Counted from the stretch's first letter, positions 39,753 to 48,675 are shown. The stretch: 64,000 nt of DNA from Streptomyces sulfonofaciens (GCF_014656295.1 NZ_BNCD01000009.1:266057-330056); one strand, 5' to 3'. Translations and numbers: made by a program. The notes: a model not told the origin generated them from the letters alone.

Positions 39753-41269
39753 CCGGCCAGGCTCCCGGTTCCCGTGCCCAGCGGCGCGAGGGTTCGCGCG
39801 CGGGCCCGCAGTGCCCGGGAGCGCCGGTCGAGCAGGGGCAGCTCCCGGTAGATGGACCGGAAGGTGTCGATGGTCTGCCGCAGCGTGAACTGCTCGATCA
39901 CCCTGAGCCGGGCGGCCTCGCCCATCGCCCGCCGCCGCCCGGCGTCGCCCAGCAGTTCCAGCGCCGCCGCGGCCATCGCCGCCGGATCACGCGGCGGCAC
40001 CACGAGCCCCGTGTCACCGACGGCCTCCCGCACACCGCCGACGTCGGTGGAGACGGTCGCCCGTCCGCACGACATGGCTTCGATCAGGGTGAACGGGAAG
40101 CCCTCGCTGATGCTGGAGAGCATCACGACGTTGCCGGCCGCGTAGGCGTCCTTGATGTCGTCGACGCGTCCCTCGAACGTCACCGCGTCCGCGTGCCCGA
40201 GTTCCGCGGCCAGGGCCTCGCACCGCTCGCGGTACGCCTCCCCGCCCCGCGGCGTCCCGCCGAACATCCGCAGCCGCACGTCGGGTATTCGCTCCCTGAC
40301 GAGGGCGAAGGCCCGGATGAGGGTCTCCAGGTCCTTGATCGGGTCGACGCGGCCCGCCCAGCTCAGGGTGAGGGCGTCCGGCTCGGGCCCGGCCGGCGGG
40401 AAGGCCGCGGGGTCCACGCCGTTGTAGACCGTGCGGATCGACTCCGGGGCGGCACCGCCCTGCTCCTCCCACAGCCGGTTGTAGCGGTTGCCCGGTGTGA
40501 TGAGGGCGGCCCTGCGGTAGCTCTCCTCCGCCAGCAGCCGGAAGAAGCCGAGGACGACGGCCTTCACGGGCCAGCGGTAGGACGCCGTGCGGTAGCCCAG
40601 GTAGCGCTCGCGCAGATAGACGCCGTGCTCGGTCAGCAGCAGCGGGACACCGTGCCGTTCGAGGGCGGCCAGTCCAGGCAGTACGGCGACCCCGCCGCTG
40701 ACCGCGTGCGCGACCCCGTTCTCGGGCGGCGGTGCGGCCAGCGGGCGCAGGGCGTGTTCCAGCAGGGCGGTCGCGGTGATCGCGTCGTGCAGGGTCGGCC
40801 CGGCCTCGCGCACGGCGAGCCCGGGGCGGTTCCACACGGCGGTCAGCAGGGCGATCGCCCGGTCCGCGCGCAGGAAGGGGCTCAGCGTCCCGTCCGCCGC
40901 GGCCCGGGCCATCGTGTACAGGGCGGGGGCGAAGGCGTCCTCGGCGCCCGGATCGAGCAGGGCGGTCAGGAACCGCTCGTACGCGGCGGCGAGTTGGACC
41001 CTGGCCCGGCCCCGGGGCGGGCGGCCCTCCGGCGGGGCGCCCCACATCGGCACGGACAGCACTCGCGAGACGTGCCCCGGCAGGTCCCACACGACGGGTT
41101 CGCGCCCGGTGCCGGTGACGGCGATGATGTCGAAGTCGAGGTCGGTCATGCCCTGGACGAGTTGATCGCACCAGACGCTGACGCCGCCGTGACTGTGCGG
41201 ATAGGTGCCTTCGGTGAGCAGGGTGACACGCGTGGCGCCGGGTCTTCGGGCGCCGTGCCGAACGGGCAT
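39749..41269 (-). CDS. pelF: PelF-type family 4 glycosyltransferase
   Basis: 506 residues. The opening LLTEGTYPHSHGGVSVWCDQL (residues 17-37) and LLLTEHGVYLRERYL (210-224) are hallmarks of PelF, the soluble GT4 polymerase of the Pel exopolysaccharide. The GT-B donor half is complete: SWAGRVDPIKDLETL with R307 and K312, MFGGTPRGGEAYRERC, FEGRVDDIKDAYAAG and the E-x7-E motif SEGFPFTLIEAMSCG (E389, E397). Pel is an alpha-1,4 GalNAc/GalN-type polymer and PelF uses a UDP-HexNAc donor in characterised systems. Neighbours (CE18-like deacetylase, GH114, Sph3-like hydrolase) agree. No PelD-type c-di-GMP receptor is visible in the cluster. Confidence 0.85.
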   Translation of the reverse strand: MPVRHGARRPGATRVTLLTEGTYPHSHGGVSVWCDQLVQGMTDLDFDIIAVTGTGREPVVWDLPGHVSRVLSVPMWGAPPEGRPPRGRARVQLAAAYERFLTALLDPGAEDAFAPALYTMARAAADGTLSPFLRADRAIALLTAVWNRPGLAVREAGPTLHDAITATALLEHALRPLAAPPPENGVAHAVSGGVAVLPGLAALERHGVPLLLTEHGVYLRERYLGYRTASYRWPVKAVVLGFFRLLAEESYRRAALITPGNRYNRLWEEQGGAAPESIRTVYNGVDPAAFPPAGPEPDALTLSWAGRVDPIKDLETLIRAFALVRERIPDVRLRMFGGTPRGGEAYRERCEALAAELGHADAVTFEGRVDDIKDAYAAGNVVMLSSISEGFPFTLIEAMSCGRATVSTDVGGVREAVGDTGLVVPPRDPAAMAAAALELLGDAGRRRAMGEAARLRVIEQFTLRQTIDTFRSIYRELPLLDRRSRALRARARTLAPLGTGTGSLAG

Positions 41270-41307
41270 CGATGGGCTCCACGGCCGAGGTGTGGACGGT
41301 TCGTACC

Positions 41308-41336
41308 GGTCCCGGCCACCGTGTGCGGCCGGGACC
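41308..41336 (-). terminator. Hairpin between the deacetylase and pelF genes
   Basis: GGTCCCGGCC (41308-41317) pairs with GGCCGGGACC (41327-41336) around a 9-base loop in the 145-base gap. No U-tract. It may attenuate read-through or protect the message end rather than terminate fully. Confidence 0.4.
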
Positions 41337-41414
41337 CGCGGTCGTTCCTTCGGTCGGTCCTCGGAGCGGCCCTCCCGCTGGTGCTGGGGGGCCGGTCCTC
41401 GGTCGGTGCGCCGT

Positions 41415-43544
41415 TCAGCGCTCCGCGGCGTACGCGACCCGCTCGGTCACGCCCGCGGGGACGCGGGTGGCCGGCGCGGGGTCCGTGGCCGGGACGGGCC
41501 GCCCGGCGGAGCCGGCGGCCGGTGCCGCGGCGGACGCCGGCAGCACCAGGCCGATCGGCGCGCCCGTGGACGGCGTCCAGCCGGACACCGCTCCCGCGTA
41601 CGCCTCGCCGAAGGCGGTGCCGGCCAGTGTGGTCCCGGTGGGCAGGGTCGCGGTGACGGCCAGCCCGCTCGGCGCCTCGACGGTCACCGTGTCGCCGATG
41701 CGGTAGGCGGTGACGCCGCCGTCGCCGAGGGCGGCCTGCCAGGCCGCCCTGCGCTGCAGTTCGGCGCCGATGTCCCTCATCCGCAGGTTGACCACGGGCG
41801 TGTTCTCGGCGAAGAGGGCCTGGTAGCCGTCGAGGACGCCGTTCAGCACCGGGTAGGCGATGCGGTCCTCGGCCAGGTTCGACTGGTGGATGAAGTGCGG
41901 CTTCGGGTCGTTGGCGAGGACGTGCCCGAGGGCGATCCGCGTCTCCAGCGGCACGATGTGGCCGGCATAGCCCGTGGCGGTGTCGAGCGGCGCGGGCAGG
42001 CACGTGGTGGTGGCCGGATTGTCCTCGCAGATGCCGCTGCCGCCCTGGGCGCGGCTGGTGTAGATCCAGTTGTACTCGTCGACCTGCTCGGCCGCCCGCC
42101 CGGCGTTGTAGAAGACGTTCATCGGGTAGCGGGGGACGGTCGTGGCCGGGCCGACCCGGCGCTGGGCGGGATCGCGTGAGTTGTCCGAGGCGAGCCAGGT
42201 GATGTCGTTGTCGTCGAGGGCGAGGGCCAGGTTGGGGTTGTCCTCGGACTGCTGCGGCAGCACCCTCATGCCCGAGTGCTCACCGGTGACCAGTTCGCCC
42301 TCGTCCAGCGGGAGCCCGGCCCTCTGCCCCCAGACGCGGTTGGTGGCGATCTCGTCGTCGATCTCGTTCCGGCTCACCCACCGGGTGCTGCCGTCCGCGT
42401 TGGTGGCACACCGCCAGGGCACCACCGCGGTGTCCTGCACACAGCCGAGGAAGGCGTGGGTGTAGGTGTGGTTGATCCAGTGGAACGTGTCGCGGTCCGC
42501 GATCAGCTTGTCGGCGAGCGCGTCGGCGCCGTTGTTGTCCTCGCGCTGCTCGACGGTGCCCGCCGCGTTGTAGGCGAAGCTGAAGGTGAAGTCGTGGGCG
42601 GCCTGCCAGCTCTCGGCGTGGTCGACGTCGGCGGCCGTCATGCGGATAGGGTCGGGGGCGGCGCCGGAGTCCGTGCAGTCCACGTCGCCGGGCGTGCAGT
42701 TGAGCGCGGTGTTCCAGCGGTCGTCGGCGGCGAAGACGTCGTCCACGTCCACGGCGAAGTAGTTCCGCGAGGCGCCCAGGTGCACCCCGCCGGTCATCCA
42801 CTCCACGATGCCGCGGGCCAGCAGCCGGAACTGCTGCTGGTACCGGTTGTACACGAACGTGACGACGAGTTCGCGCCGCCCGTCGTGCCGGTACTCCCCC
42901 ACCAGCGTGCCCCGCGTCGACAGACCGGGGACGGCGGCCTCGACGTAGGGCGTGAAGTCGGCACCCGCCGCCGGCCTGGACAGGTAGGCGTAGCTCTCGC
43001 CCACGGCGGGGTCGTTGTCCTCGAAGGGCACCGGCCCGTCGAGATAGCCGAACGGGCCCGCCTTCCCCGCGGCGGTCACCTCGGCCCGCACACCGTCGAC
43101 GCTTCCGGAGTAGCCGCCCGCGGTCGGGTACTGCAGACCGGCTTCGGGGCGCGCGTAGGTGTAGGCGTCGACCTGGGGGATCCCGTAGGTACGCTCGTAC
43201 GCCGCGAGTGCCGCCATCTCGGCGGAACCGGCCGGGAACGGGTTGTCATTCGGCAGCACGACGGCCTGGAACCTGGCGCGCGGCCGCCCGTCGACGGTGT
43301 CCGCGAGGAGGCCGGCGTCGATCACCGGCCGGTCGGGCCGCGTGAGGTCGATCTCGGTGTACGGCGTGCCGGCCGCGGCCAGTTCGGCCGCGATCGCCTC
43401 GGTGGCCGGGCCTCCGTCGCTCGCCACCAGGACCCGCAGGTCGACGCGTGGCGCGGGGTCGGCCTGCGCCGCGGCGGCCGGCAGGCCGAGTGCGGCGACG
43501 AGCGCGCCCGCCGTGAGCGCCGCGGTGCATAAGGTCCGCTTCAT
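41415..43544 (-). CDS. Secreted Agd3-like (CE18-type) exopolysaccharide deacetylase
   Basis: 709 residues, ATG after GAGGGGAC. A signal peptide (residues 1-28, ending AAAAQA) is followed by an N-terminal domain (~35-250) and a deacetylase TIM-barrel. The metal and catalytic motifs resemble those of fungal Agd3 and PelA deacetylase: NYFAVDVDDVF (D266, D268, D269) and HWINHTYTHAFLG (H355, H359, H363), with HFIHQSN later. The last ~120 residues are a small beta domain ending in a Pro/Ala-rich tail. CE18 enzymes remove acetyl groups from alpha-1,4-GalNAc polymers, making them cationic and adhesive. It is the first gene of the minus-strand cluster. Family assignment is from motif pattern by eye. 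Confidence 0.82.
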   Translation of the reverse strand: MKRTLCTAALTAGALVAALGLPAAAAQADPAPRVDLRVLVASDGGPATEAIAAELAAAGTPYTEIDLTRPDRPVIDAGLLADTVDGRPRARFQAVVLPNDNPFPAGSAEMAALAAYERTYGIPQVDAYTYARPEAGLQYPTAGGYSGSVDGVRAEVTAAGKAGPFGYLDGPVPFEDNDPAVGESYAYLSRPAAGADFTPYVEAAVPGLSTRGTLVGEYRHDGRRELVVTFVYNRYQQQFRLLARGIVEWMTGGVHLGASRNYFAVDVDDVFAADDRWNTALNCTPGDVDCTDSGAAPDPIRMTAADVDHAESWQAAHDFTFSFAYNAAGTVEQREDNNGADALADKLIADRDTFHWINHTYTHAFLGCVQDTAVVPWRCATNADGSTRWVSRNEIDDEIATNRVWGQRAGLPLDEGELVTGEHSGMRVLPQQSEDNPNLALALDDNDITWLASDNSRDPAQRRVGPATTVPRYPMNVFYNAGRAAEQVDEYNWIYTSRAQGGSGICEDNPATTTCLPAPLDTATGYAGHIVPLETRIALGHVLANDPKPHFIHQSNLAEDRIAYPVLNGVLDGYQALFAENTPVVNLRMRDIGAELQRRAAWQAALGDGGVTAYRIGDTVTVEAPSGLAVTATLPTGTTLAGTAFGEAYAGAVSGWTPSTGAPIGLVLPASAAAPAAGSAGRPVPATDPAPATRVPAGVTERVAYAAER

Positions 43545-43949
43545 TCGGTGAAGTCCCCTCCCGGGCATGGGTGAGCACGGCTCCCGCGGAGCGGACGCAC
43601 CCCCTTGCGTGACGCCTGCCTCCCCCTCGGAGCCGGTCGCCGACGCATCCGTCGCGTCACATAGTGATGTCCGTGTGGAGCTTTCGTGGTCCCATTGTGA
43701 AACATGACGGAAAAGCGCATGTGTCCAACAGACCTGGTTTCCAGGCGAATTGAGCGCTCCGCTAGCGCCGCGGAGCGCGGGGCGCGGCGGCCGAGGGGGC
43801 CCGGGCGCTGGTCCGGGCCGGGTGCGGGGCACCGGCGGGCCGGTCGGGCCCGCCGGGCCGGGCATCAGTGGTCTATACCAGAACACCTGCCTGATCGCAG
43901 GCTGTTTCAGGTCACCGCCACCTCGGCCGCCCTCGCCGCGGACGGGCCG
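43545..43949. other. Intergenic region upstream of the polysaccharide cluster
   Basis: 405 bases holding the leader and probable promoter of the deacetylase gene (AT-richer 43660-43745). A perfect 8-bp hairpin, GCGCTCCG with CGGAGCGC (43754-43761 and 43771-43778), probably terminates the secreted-protein gene transcribed from the right. No gene supported. Confidence 0.45.
43754..43778 (-). terminator. Hairpin downstream of the small secreted protein gene
   Basis: Stem GCGCTCCG / CGGAGCGC with a 9-base loop, about 170 bases after the minus-strand stop at 43950. Confidence 0.4.
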
Positions 43950-44477
43950 TCAGGCGCAAAGCACCCGCGTCTCGGGGGTGTAGACCGGACCGCCGCTGAT
44001 GTTCGTGCTGTCGCTGAACTCGGCGTAGAAGTACGAGTAGAAGCCGATGTTGCCGTTGCAGCCGGAGTCGGCGGCGATCTGGAGCGTCAGCGTGACGGTA
44101 CGGCTCTGGCCGGGCGGAATGGTGGCACCGTAGTTGGCACCGAGGTCGGCGGGGCCCGTCCCGGAGCAGGGGGTGGGGCCGGCGGTCGTGGCCAGGGAGC
44201 AGCCGGTGAAGCTGTACTTCAGGTCGGGGCGCTGGGTGGTCAGCCAGGTCGGCTCTATGGTCTGGTACACGAACCACACGTCGTAGGTGTGGTGATTGGT
44301 GATCGTCATCGACAGGTTCACCGCGCCGCCCGGCGTGGTGGTGGCACTGTCGGTGGCGAACGCCAGATCGGCCGGCGCCGGGTCGGCCGCGCTCGCGCTG
44401 GGCACCAGACCGAACACGGCGAGGACGAGGGCGAGGGCGGCGCTGAGGCCGAGACGTCTCATCAGTGGTGATCGCAT
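43950..44477 (-). CDS. Small secreted beta-rich protein
   Basis: 175 residues. A Sec signal peptide (MRRLGLSAALALVLAVFGLV, cleavage near SASA-AD) precedes a ~140-residue mature domain: DLAFATDSATTTPGGAVNLS, MTITNHHTYDVWFVYQTIEP, YGATIPPGQSRTVTLTLQIA and NIGFYSYFYAEFSDST, ending VLCA. It has four Cys, probably two disulphides, and the look of an immunoglobulin-like or DUF11-type beta sandwich. I do not recognise a named family. The ATG at 44477 or the one five codons later (44462) could start it; neither has a good ribosome site. It is transcribed toward the polysaccharide cluster but separated by a hairpin. Confidence 0.72.
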   Translation of the reverse strand: MRSPLMRRLGLSAALALVLAVFGLVPSASAADPAPADLAFATDSATTTPGGAVNLSMTITNHHTYDVWFVYQTIEPTWLTTQRPDLKYSFTGCSLATTAGPTPCSGTGPADLGANYGATIPPGQSRTVTLTLQIAADSGCNGNIGFYSYFYAEFSDSTNISGGPVYTPETRVLCA

Positions 44478-45235
44478 GGCCCGGGAGGCTATGCGGGCGG
44501 CGGGCGCACCGTCTCTCCCACCGGGGGCACACCCGGCACCACTCGGCCGGAAGTGTGTGTTGTGTGAAGGCAACGTGTTGAACTTGTGGCGGACCTGAGG
44601 AGGGGCATCCACGCACGGCAGGGAGAGTGCGACGGTCGGCTCGATGCGGCCGGTGCGGCCGGACGACGCCGCGGCGCGGGCGGGGGCTTTTGGCGTGTAT
44701 CGGTCCCGAGGGGACCTCCCGGCGCCCGGCGCGCTGCGGAGGTTCCCGGCCATCCGCAGCATTCCGGCCCGTTCACCGCCCCTCGCCACGCGCACGCGCG
44801 CCGGGGCTTCGAGGGCGCGCATGCGTGCCGGGGCTTCGAGGGCGCGCATGCGTGCCGGGGCTTCGAGGGCGCGCGTCCGCCCGCGCCTTGGAGGGTGCGC
44901 ACGCGCCCCGCACGGTCGACGGCACGCTGCCGGGGGCCGCGCCGCAGGACGGCGGGTCCCGTCGAGCGTCCCGTCGAGCGGCGGGCGGAGGCGGGGGCGG
45001 GCCGGCGGCGCTCCCGCGCCCCGGGGCCCGCACCGGTTCCGAGCCGGGGCCCGCACCGGTTCCGCACCGGTTGGGAGCCGGTTCCGCACCGTTGCGAGCC
45101 GTCGGCGGAGGCCGGCTCAGCGACCCCGCCGCCCGGGCGGCAGAGCGGTGTGCCGGGACAGCCCCCGAACACACTTGGCATAGGTCATGTCTTGCTGGGC
45201 ACGCGCTTCTCACACGAGCTTCACTTGCCGACCCT
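44478..45235. other. Repeat-rich region with no supported gene
   Basis: 758 bases containing the 27-bp tandem repeats at 44800-44880 and further short repeats of GGGGCCCGCACCGGTTCC type at ~45010-45085. Open frames on both strands here follow the repeats and show no family signature. Confidence 0.5.
44800..44880. repeat. Three tandem 27-bp repeats
   Basis: The unit starts GCCGGGGCTTCGAGGGCGCG and is repeated at 44800-44826, 44827-44853 and 44854-44880; the first two are identical and the third differs only at its end. A decayed fourth unit follows. No open frame makes a convincing protein of it. Confidence 0.85.
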
Positions 45236-45601
45236 ATGGACGAGGCCATGCCGACACCAGAAAGCGAAGCTGCACCAAGTGGGCATCTCCGCAAGAAGAA
45301 ACGTATCTCCGCACCGGAGGCGATGCGCCGTGCGACGCGGCGACTCGCTGCCGGGCAGGGCACCCTACGACGACCAGGTCGTGCAGGCCCTCGAAAACGA
45401 CCGATGCCCGCACGGCCCGGCCCACCCAACTCGCGGACTGCCTTGAGTTCAACCCCGAAGCTCGGACACGACGAGGACGATCTGCTGCGCGAGGCGGCAC
45501 CGGGGCCCACGCGGATTCGTGACCTCAATGAACTCAGTGAACTCAGTGAACTCGCCAGGGCGAATCCTGACGCGCACAACGGGAAAGCGCGCGGTTGGTG
45601 A
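45236..45601 (+). pseudogene. Possible decayed gvpO-like gene
   Basis: An open frame from ATG 45236 reads MDEAMPTPESEAAPSGHLRK, then KKRISAPEAMRRATRRLAAG, which resembles the N-terminus of gas-vesicle protein GvpO as I recall it (acidic/Ser-rich leader, then PEAMRRA-type helix). After ~residue 45 it becomes Arg/Pro-rich and unlike GvpO, while an overlapping frame reads RAPYDDQVVQALENDR, which suits GvpO slightly better, implying a frameshift. GvpZ- and GvpY-like genes follow 0.6 kb downstream. The assignment is tentative. Confidence 0.35.
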
Positions 45602-46238
45602 GCTGACCACCCCATGAGGTGATCGCACGTCAGCAAGGGAGCAGAGGAACGATGGACCGCCTCGCCCCTGCCGCACCAAGCACCATGGCCCGCGAACGGA
45701 CGAAGACTGCTTCCTGAACAGGTCGTTCCTGGTGAAGCGGGGTAAGGCAACCGCCTTCTCACAGGCGGTGGCCGACGAGCCGCGAGTTCTCGGTTGAAGG
45801 GGTCGCTGCCGCCCTACGGTTTCCACCCGAGGACATCGGCTCCCGAATGGGATCAGGGTGCCGGTCCCGGGATTGAACAGGACGGACTCGCGGGTTTCGC
45901 CAGTCAGGTTCTCGCCCTCCCGGCCGTGCCCGCACGCGGAGTGCCCTGGGTTCTCCGCCAGGCCCTCCTGGCCGCCGAGCAGGAGTTCCACGACCCGGGG
46001 CCCGCACCTGGCCGATCGGCCGGACTGGAGCAGGAACTCGTCGCGGATCGGATGGCTGAAGAAGAGTTCGGACTTCATGAGGACGAGCCGCTCGACCGGA
46101 GTGGATCCATGACGGGGCGCAGGCGGCTCCGTCTCGTCACTCGACGATGAAGCGCGCTGCGGGCACGCACTACGGCGTCCTTCGACGTCCGTCACAAGGC
46201 AACAGCTTTCTTCACGGGAAGAACGAGGTGCGCAAGAA
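45602..46238. other. Region without a supported gene upstream of the gas-vesicle accessory genes
   Basis: 637 bases. A 248-codon minus-strand frame (45449-46195) and a 118-codon plus-strand frame (45794-46150) are open, but neither has a recognisable domain, a convincing ribosome site or typical third-position GC. In a complete Streptomyces gvp cluster, structural genes would lie here. GC content is lower than nearby. Confidence 0.45.
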
Positions 46239-46904
46239 ATGATGAGCCATACGAAAATCGGCGCGGCCCTGGTCGGGGGCTATCTGCTCGGACGGACGAA
46301 GAAGGCCAAAATGGCCATAGGTCTGGGCATGTTCCTGGCCGGGAAGAAGCTCAAGCTCGACCCCAAACAGCTCGGGTCGATGCTGGCCGAATCGCCGTTG
46401 CTCGCCGGTCTCGACGGCCAGGTTCGCAAGGAGTTGCTGGACTCCACCAAATCTGCGGCAACCTCGGCACTGAGCCATCGGATCGGCCGTCTCGCCGACT
46501 CGCTGCACCAGCGCACGCTGGCGCTCGACGGCAAGGGCGAGGAGCCCGAGGAGCGCGGCCACGAGGACGACGTCGACCCCGAGGACCATGACGGGGACGC
46601 CGCCGACCGCGGCGAGGAGCGCGAGGAACCGGACACCGAGGTGCGGTCGCATGCGCGTACGGCGTCCCGGCCCGGGGCGCAGGCATCTTCCGGCGGCAGG
46701 ACCGCATCTACCTCCCCCGCGCGTACGTCCGGAAGGGCTCACAAGAGGGCGTCCGGTGCGAGCAGGACCGCCTCCGGGGGGACCAAGAAGGTCCCCTCCG
46801 AGCACAAGGCCACCGCTGGTGCGGCGAAAACGACCCCGCGCGCGAGGAAGGCGGCCTCAGGTACGGCCCGCAGGGCGAGCAAGCGAGGAGGAAGCAATGC
46901 CTGA
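46239..46904 (+). CDS. Gas-vesicle-cluster accessory protein, GvpY-like
   Basis: 221 residues, tandem ATG start after GAGGTG. Residues 5-35 form a Gly/Leu/Met-rich hydrophobic helix (ALVGGYLLGRTKKAKMAIG, LGMFLAG), followed by KLKLDPKQLGSMLAESPLLA and an amphipathic helix region to ~95. The rest is charged: acidic (EEPEERGHEDDVDPEDHDGD), then a Lys/Arg/Ser/Thr-rich basic tail. Proteins of this pattern lie next to an SRPBCC protein in Streptomyces gvp clusters (gvpY/gvpZ); databases often mislabel them as DNA primase. The function is unknown. Its stop overlaps the next gene by 8 bases. No gvpA is in the window, so it may be a remnant. Confidence 0.68.
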   Translation: MMSHTKIGAALVGGYLLGRTKKAKMAIGLGMFLAGKKLKLDPKQLGSMLAESPLLAGLDGQVRKELLDSTKSAATSALSHRIGRLADSLHQRTLALDGKGEEPEERGHEDDVDPEDHDGDAADRGEEREEPDTEVRSHARTASRPGAQASSGGRTASTSPARTSGRAHKRASGASRTASGGTKKVPSEHKATAGAAKTTPRARKAASGTARRASKRGGSNA

Positions 46905-48135
46905 GTCAACGATGTCGGGTGTACGGGAGAAGATTTCGGACAATCCGGCGATGGACCGGCTCAAGGAAGAGCTGCGCAACTACCTCGTGGCCCGCGCCAC
47001 ACACACGGTGACCACTCTGGGTCAGCGGCTCGGCGAGGGCGTCGGCGAACTCGCGCGGCCCGGTGGGCCGATAGGCGGCCTGGCCGGAAGCCTGGCCAAG
47101 GGCAGCCAGGCGCTCACGGAGGGCAAGTCGCCCGCCGACGCGCTGAAGACGGTAGGAAAGGACCACCTCAAGAGCACCTTGACGGAGAAGGTGAAGGGGC
47201 TGTTCGGCAAGGGTCGCAAGGGCGGCGGCGGAAAATCCAAGTCCGTCACCATCAGTGAGGACATCGACGTCGGCGTGCCGAAGCGCGAGGCGTACGACCA
47301 GTGGACGCAGTTCCAGGAGTTCAGCACGTTCGCCAAGGGCGTGGTGAGCGTGGAGAAGTCCGACGACACATCGAGCAACTGGAAAGTCAAGGTCGCCAAG
47401 TCCACGCGGAGCTGGAAGGCGAACGTCACCGAGCAGGTGCCGGACGAGCGCATCACCTGGACCACCGAGGGCGCGAAGGGCACCGTCAAGGGGGTCGTGA
47501 CCTTCCACGCCATCACGGACGACCTGACCAGGGTGCTGTTGGTCCTTGAGTACTTCCCGAAGGGACTCTTCGAGAAGACCGGCAACATCTGGCGGGCGCA
47601 GGGACGCAGGGCGCGCCTCGACCTCAAGCTGTACCGGAAGTTCATCATGATGCGAGGCGAGGCCACGGACTCGTGGCGGGGCGAGATCCGTGACGGCGAG
47701 GTCGTGGTAGACCACGACGAGGCGATGCGGCGCGAGGAGACGCGGGCCCGCGATGAGGACGGCTCCTGTGACGGCACCGGTCCCGGGGACAACACGGAGC
47801 AGGACGGCGAGGACGACCGACCGGAGGACGGCGAGGAAGGCCGACGGGAGGACGACGAGAGCGACGACACCGAGGTCGACGAGGACGCCGAGGACGACCG
47901 ACCCGAGGACGCCGAGAGCGACGACACCGAGGTCGAAGATGTCGACGAGGACGACGAGGACGACGAGGGCCGCGCGTACGACGAAGTGGAGCCCAAGGAC
48001 CCTGAGGTCCTGGAGGACGAGCCGGGTGACGACGACCGCGAAGGCGACGACGAGCTCTACGAGGACGAGGAGCCGTACGACGACGAGTTCGAAGAGGAAG
48101 GCGCCCAGGACCACGACTCCGTGGGCCGAAGGTGA
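46897..48135 (+). CDS. SRPBCC family protein with long acidic tail, GvpZ-like
   Basis: 412 residues, ATG behind AGGAGGAAGCA, overlapping the previous stop. A helical N-terminus (~1-110; RLKEELRNYLVARATHTVTT, GGLAGSLAKGSQALTEGKSP) precedes a START/SRPBCC-like domain (~118-265): SVTISEDIDVGVPKREAYDQ, WTQFQEFSTFAKGVVSVEK, ITWTTEGAKGTVKGVVTFH and RVLLVLEYFPKGLFEK. From ~280 the chain is almost wholly Asp/Glu. Such proteins bind hydrophobic ligands in other families; in Streptomyces gvp clusters the equivalent is GvpZ. Coupled translation with the GvpY-like gene supports a complex. The acidic tail is highly repetitive (DDTEVDEDAEDDRPEDAES). Confidence 0.78.
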   Translation: MPESTMSGVREKISDNPAMDRLKEELRNYLVARATHTVTTLGQRLGEGVGELARPGGPIGGLAGSLAKGSQALTEGKSPADALKTVGKDHLKSTLTEKVKGLFGKGRKGGGGKSKSVTISEDIDVGVPKREAYDQWTQFQEFSTFAKGVVSVEKSDDTSSNWKVKVAKSTRSWKANVTEQVPDERITWTTEGAKGTVKGVVTFHAITDDLTRVLLVLEYFPKGLFEKTGNIWRAQGRRARLDLKLYRKFIMMRGEATDSWRGEIRDGEVVVDHDEAMRREETRARDEDGSCDGTGPGDNTEQDGEDDRPEDGEEGRREDDESDDTEVDEDAEDDRPEDAESDDTEVEDVDEDDEDDEGRAYDEVEPKDPEVLEDEPGDDDREGDDELYEDEEPYDDEFEEEGAQDHDSVGRR

Positions 48136-48510
48136 ACGCGTCGCGCCCATGGGCTTGGTTCCCCACTTCGGGGCGCGGGGTGCGGCCTGTGCCGGCCTGT
48201 GTGGCGGCGGGACCGGGCCGCCCACCTGCTGACCGCGCACCCCTGCCGGCACGGAGCCCCCGCGCGAGCGGGTGGGAGAACTCCCTCGCGCGCACCCGGC
48301 GCGCACCAGGAGGCACACGGCGCAGGCACGCCCCCACACCCCCACGCTCCGCGCCCTCGTGTGCTTCGCTCGCGCCCCGCGTGTTTGCCGGACCTGCGGT
48401 CACCCGCCGTAAAATCACGGACACTCTTTGGCATATGCCGCAGGCAGATCCGCGCCGGGCCCGGAGCCACGGGAAGCAGGGGCCCGACGCCGACCCAAGG
48501 AGATGGATCT
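48136..48510. other. Intergenic region after the SRPBCC gene
   Basis: 375 bases. No hairpin of note directly after the stop. The AT-richer patch 48408-48440 (AAAATCACGGACACTCTTTG) may be the promoter of the small protein at 48511. No other gene supported. Confidence 0.4.
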
Positions 48511-48675
48511 TTGTCCAGCAAGTTACCCACGGGCGGCCAGGACCCCACAGCGCCCCGCACCCTCGCCCTGACGACCGGCTACCTCGCCGGATACCTCACC
48601 GCAGCCGGGGGCCTCACCCGGGTCACCATGGCCGGCGCCGTGGTCGGACTGCTCGCCTGGCTCAACCGCCGGTGA
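48511..48675 (+). CDS. Small hydrophobic protein (54 aa)
   Basis: A TTG start eight bases after AAGGAG (48497-48502), a near-ideal ribosome site. The product reads MSSKLPTGGQDPTAPRTLAL, TTGYLAGYLTAAGGLTRVTM and AGAVVGLLAWLNRR: a short polar head and one or two weakly hydrophobic helices, so probably a small membrane protein. A 14-bp stem-loop terminator follows 73 bases after the stop (48748-48783), which together with the ribosome site argues for a real gene. I recognise no family. It resembles small membrane proteins often found near phage or envelope loci only in general shape. Confidence 0.55.
   Translation: MSSKLPTGGQDPTAPRTLALTTGYLAGYLTAAGGLTRVTMAGAVVGLLAWLNRR

Noticed and set aside
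44797..44880. 27-bp tandem repeats as a CRISPR array
   Set aside because: The repeats are directly adjacent with no spacers.
45449..46195. A 248-codon minus-strand frame in the gap before the gas-vesicle-type genes
   Set aside because: Weak third-position GC bias, no ribosome site and no recognisable domain; repeats (TTCACTGAGTTCACTGAG) explain part of it.
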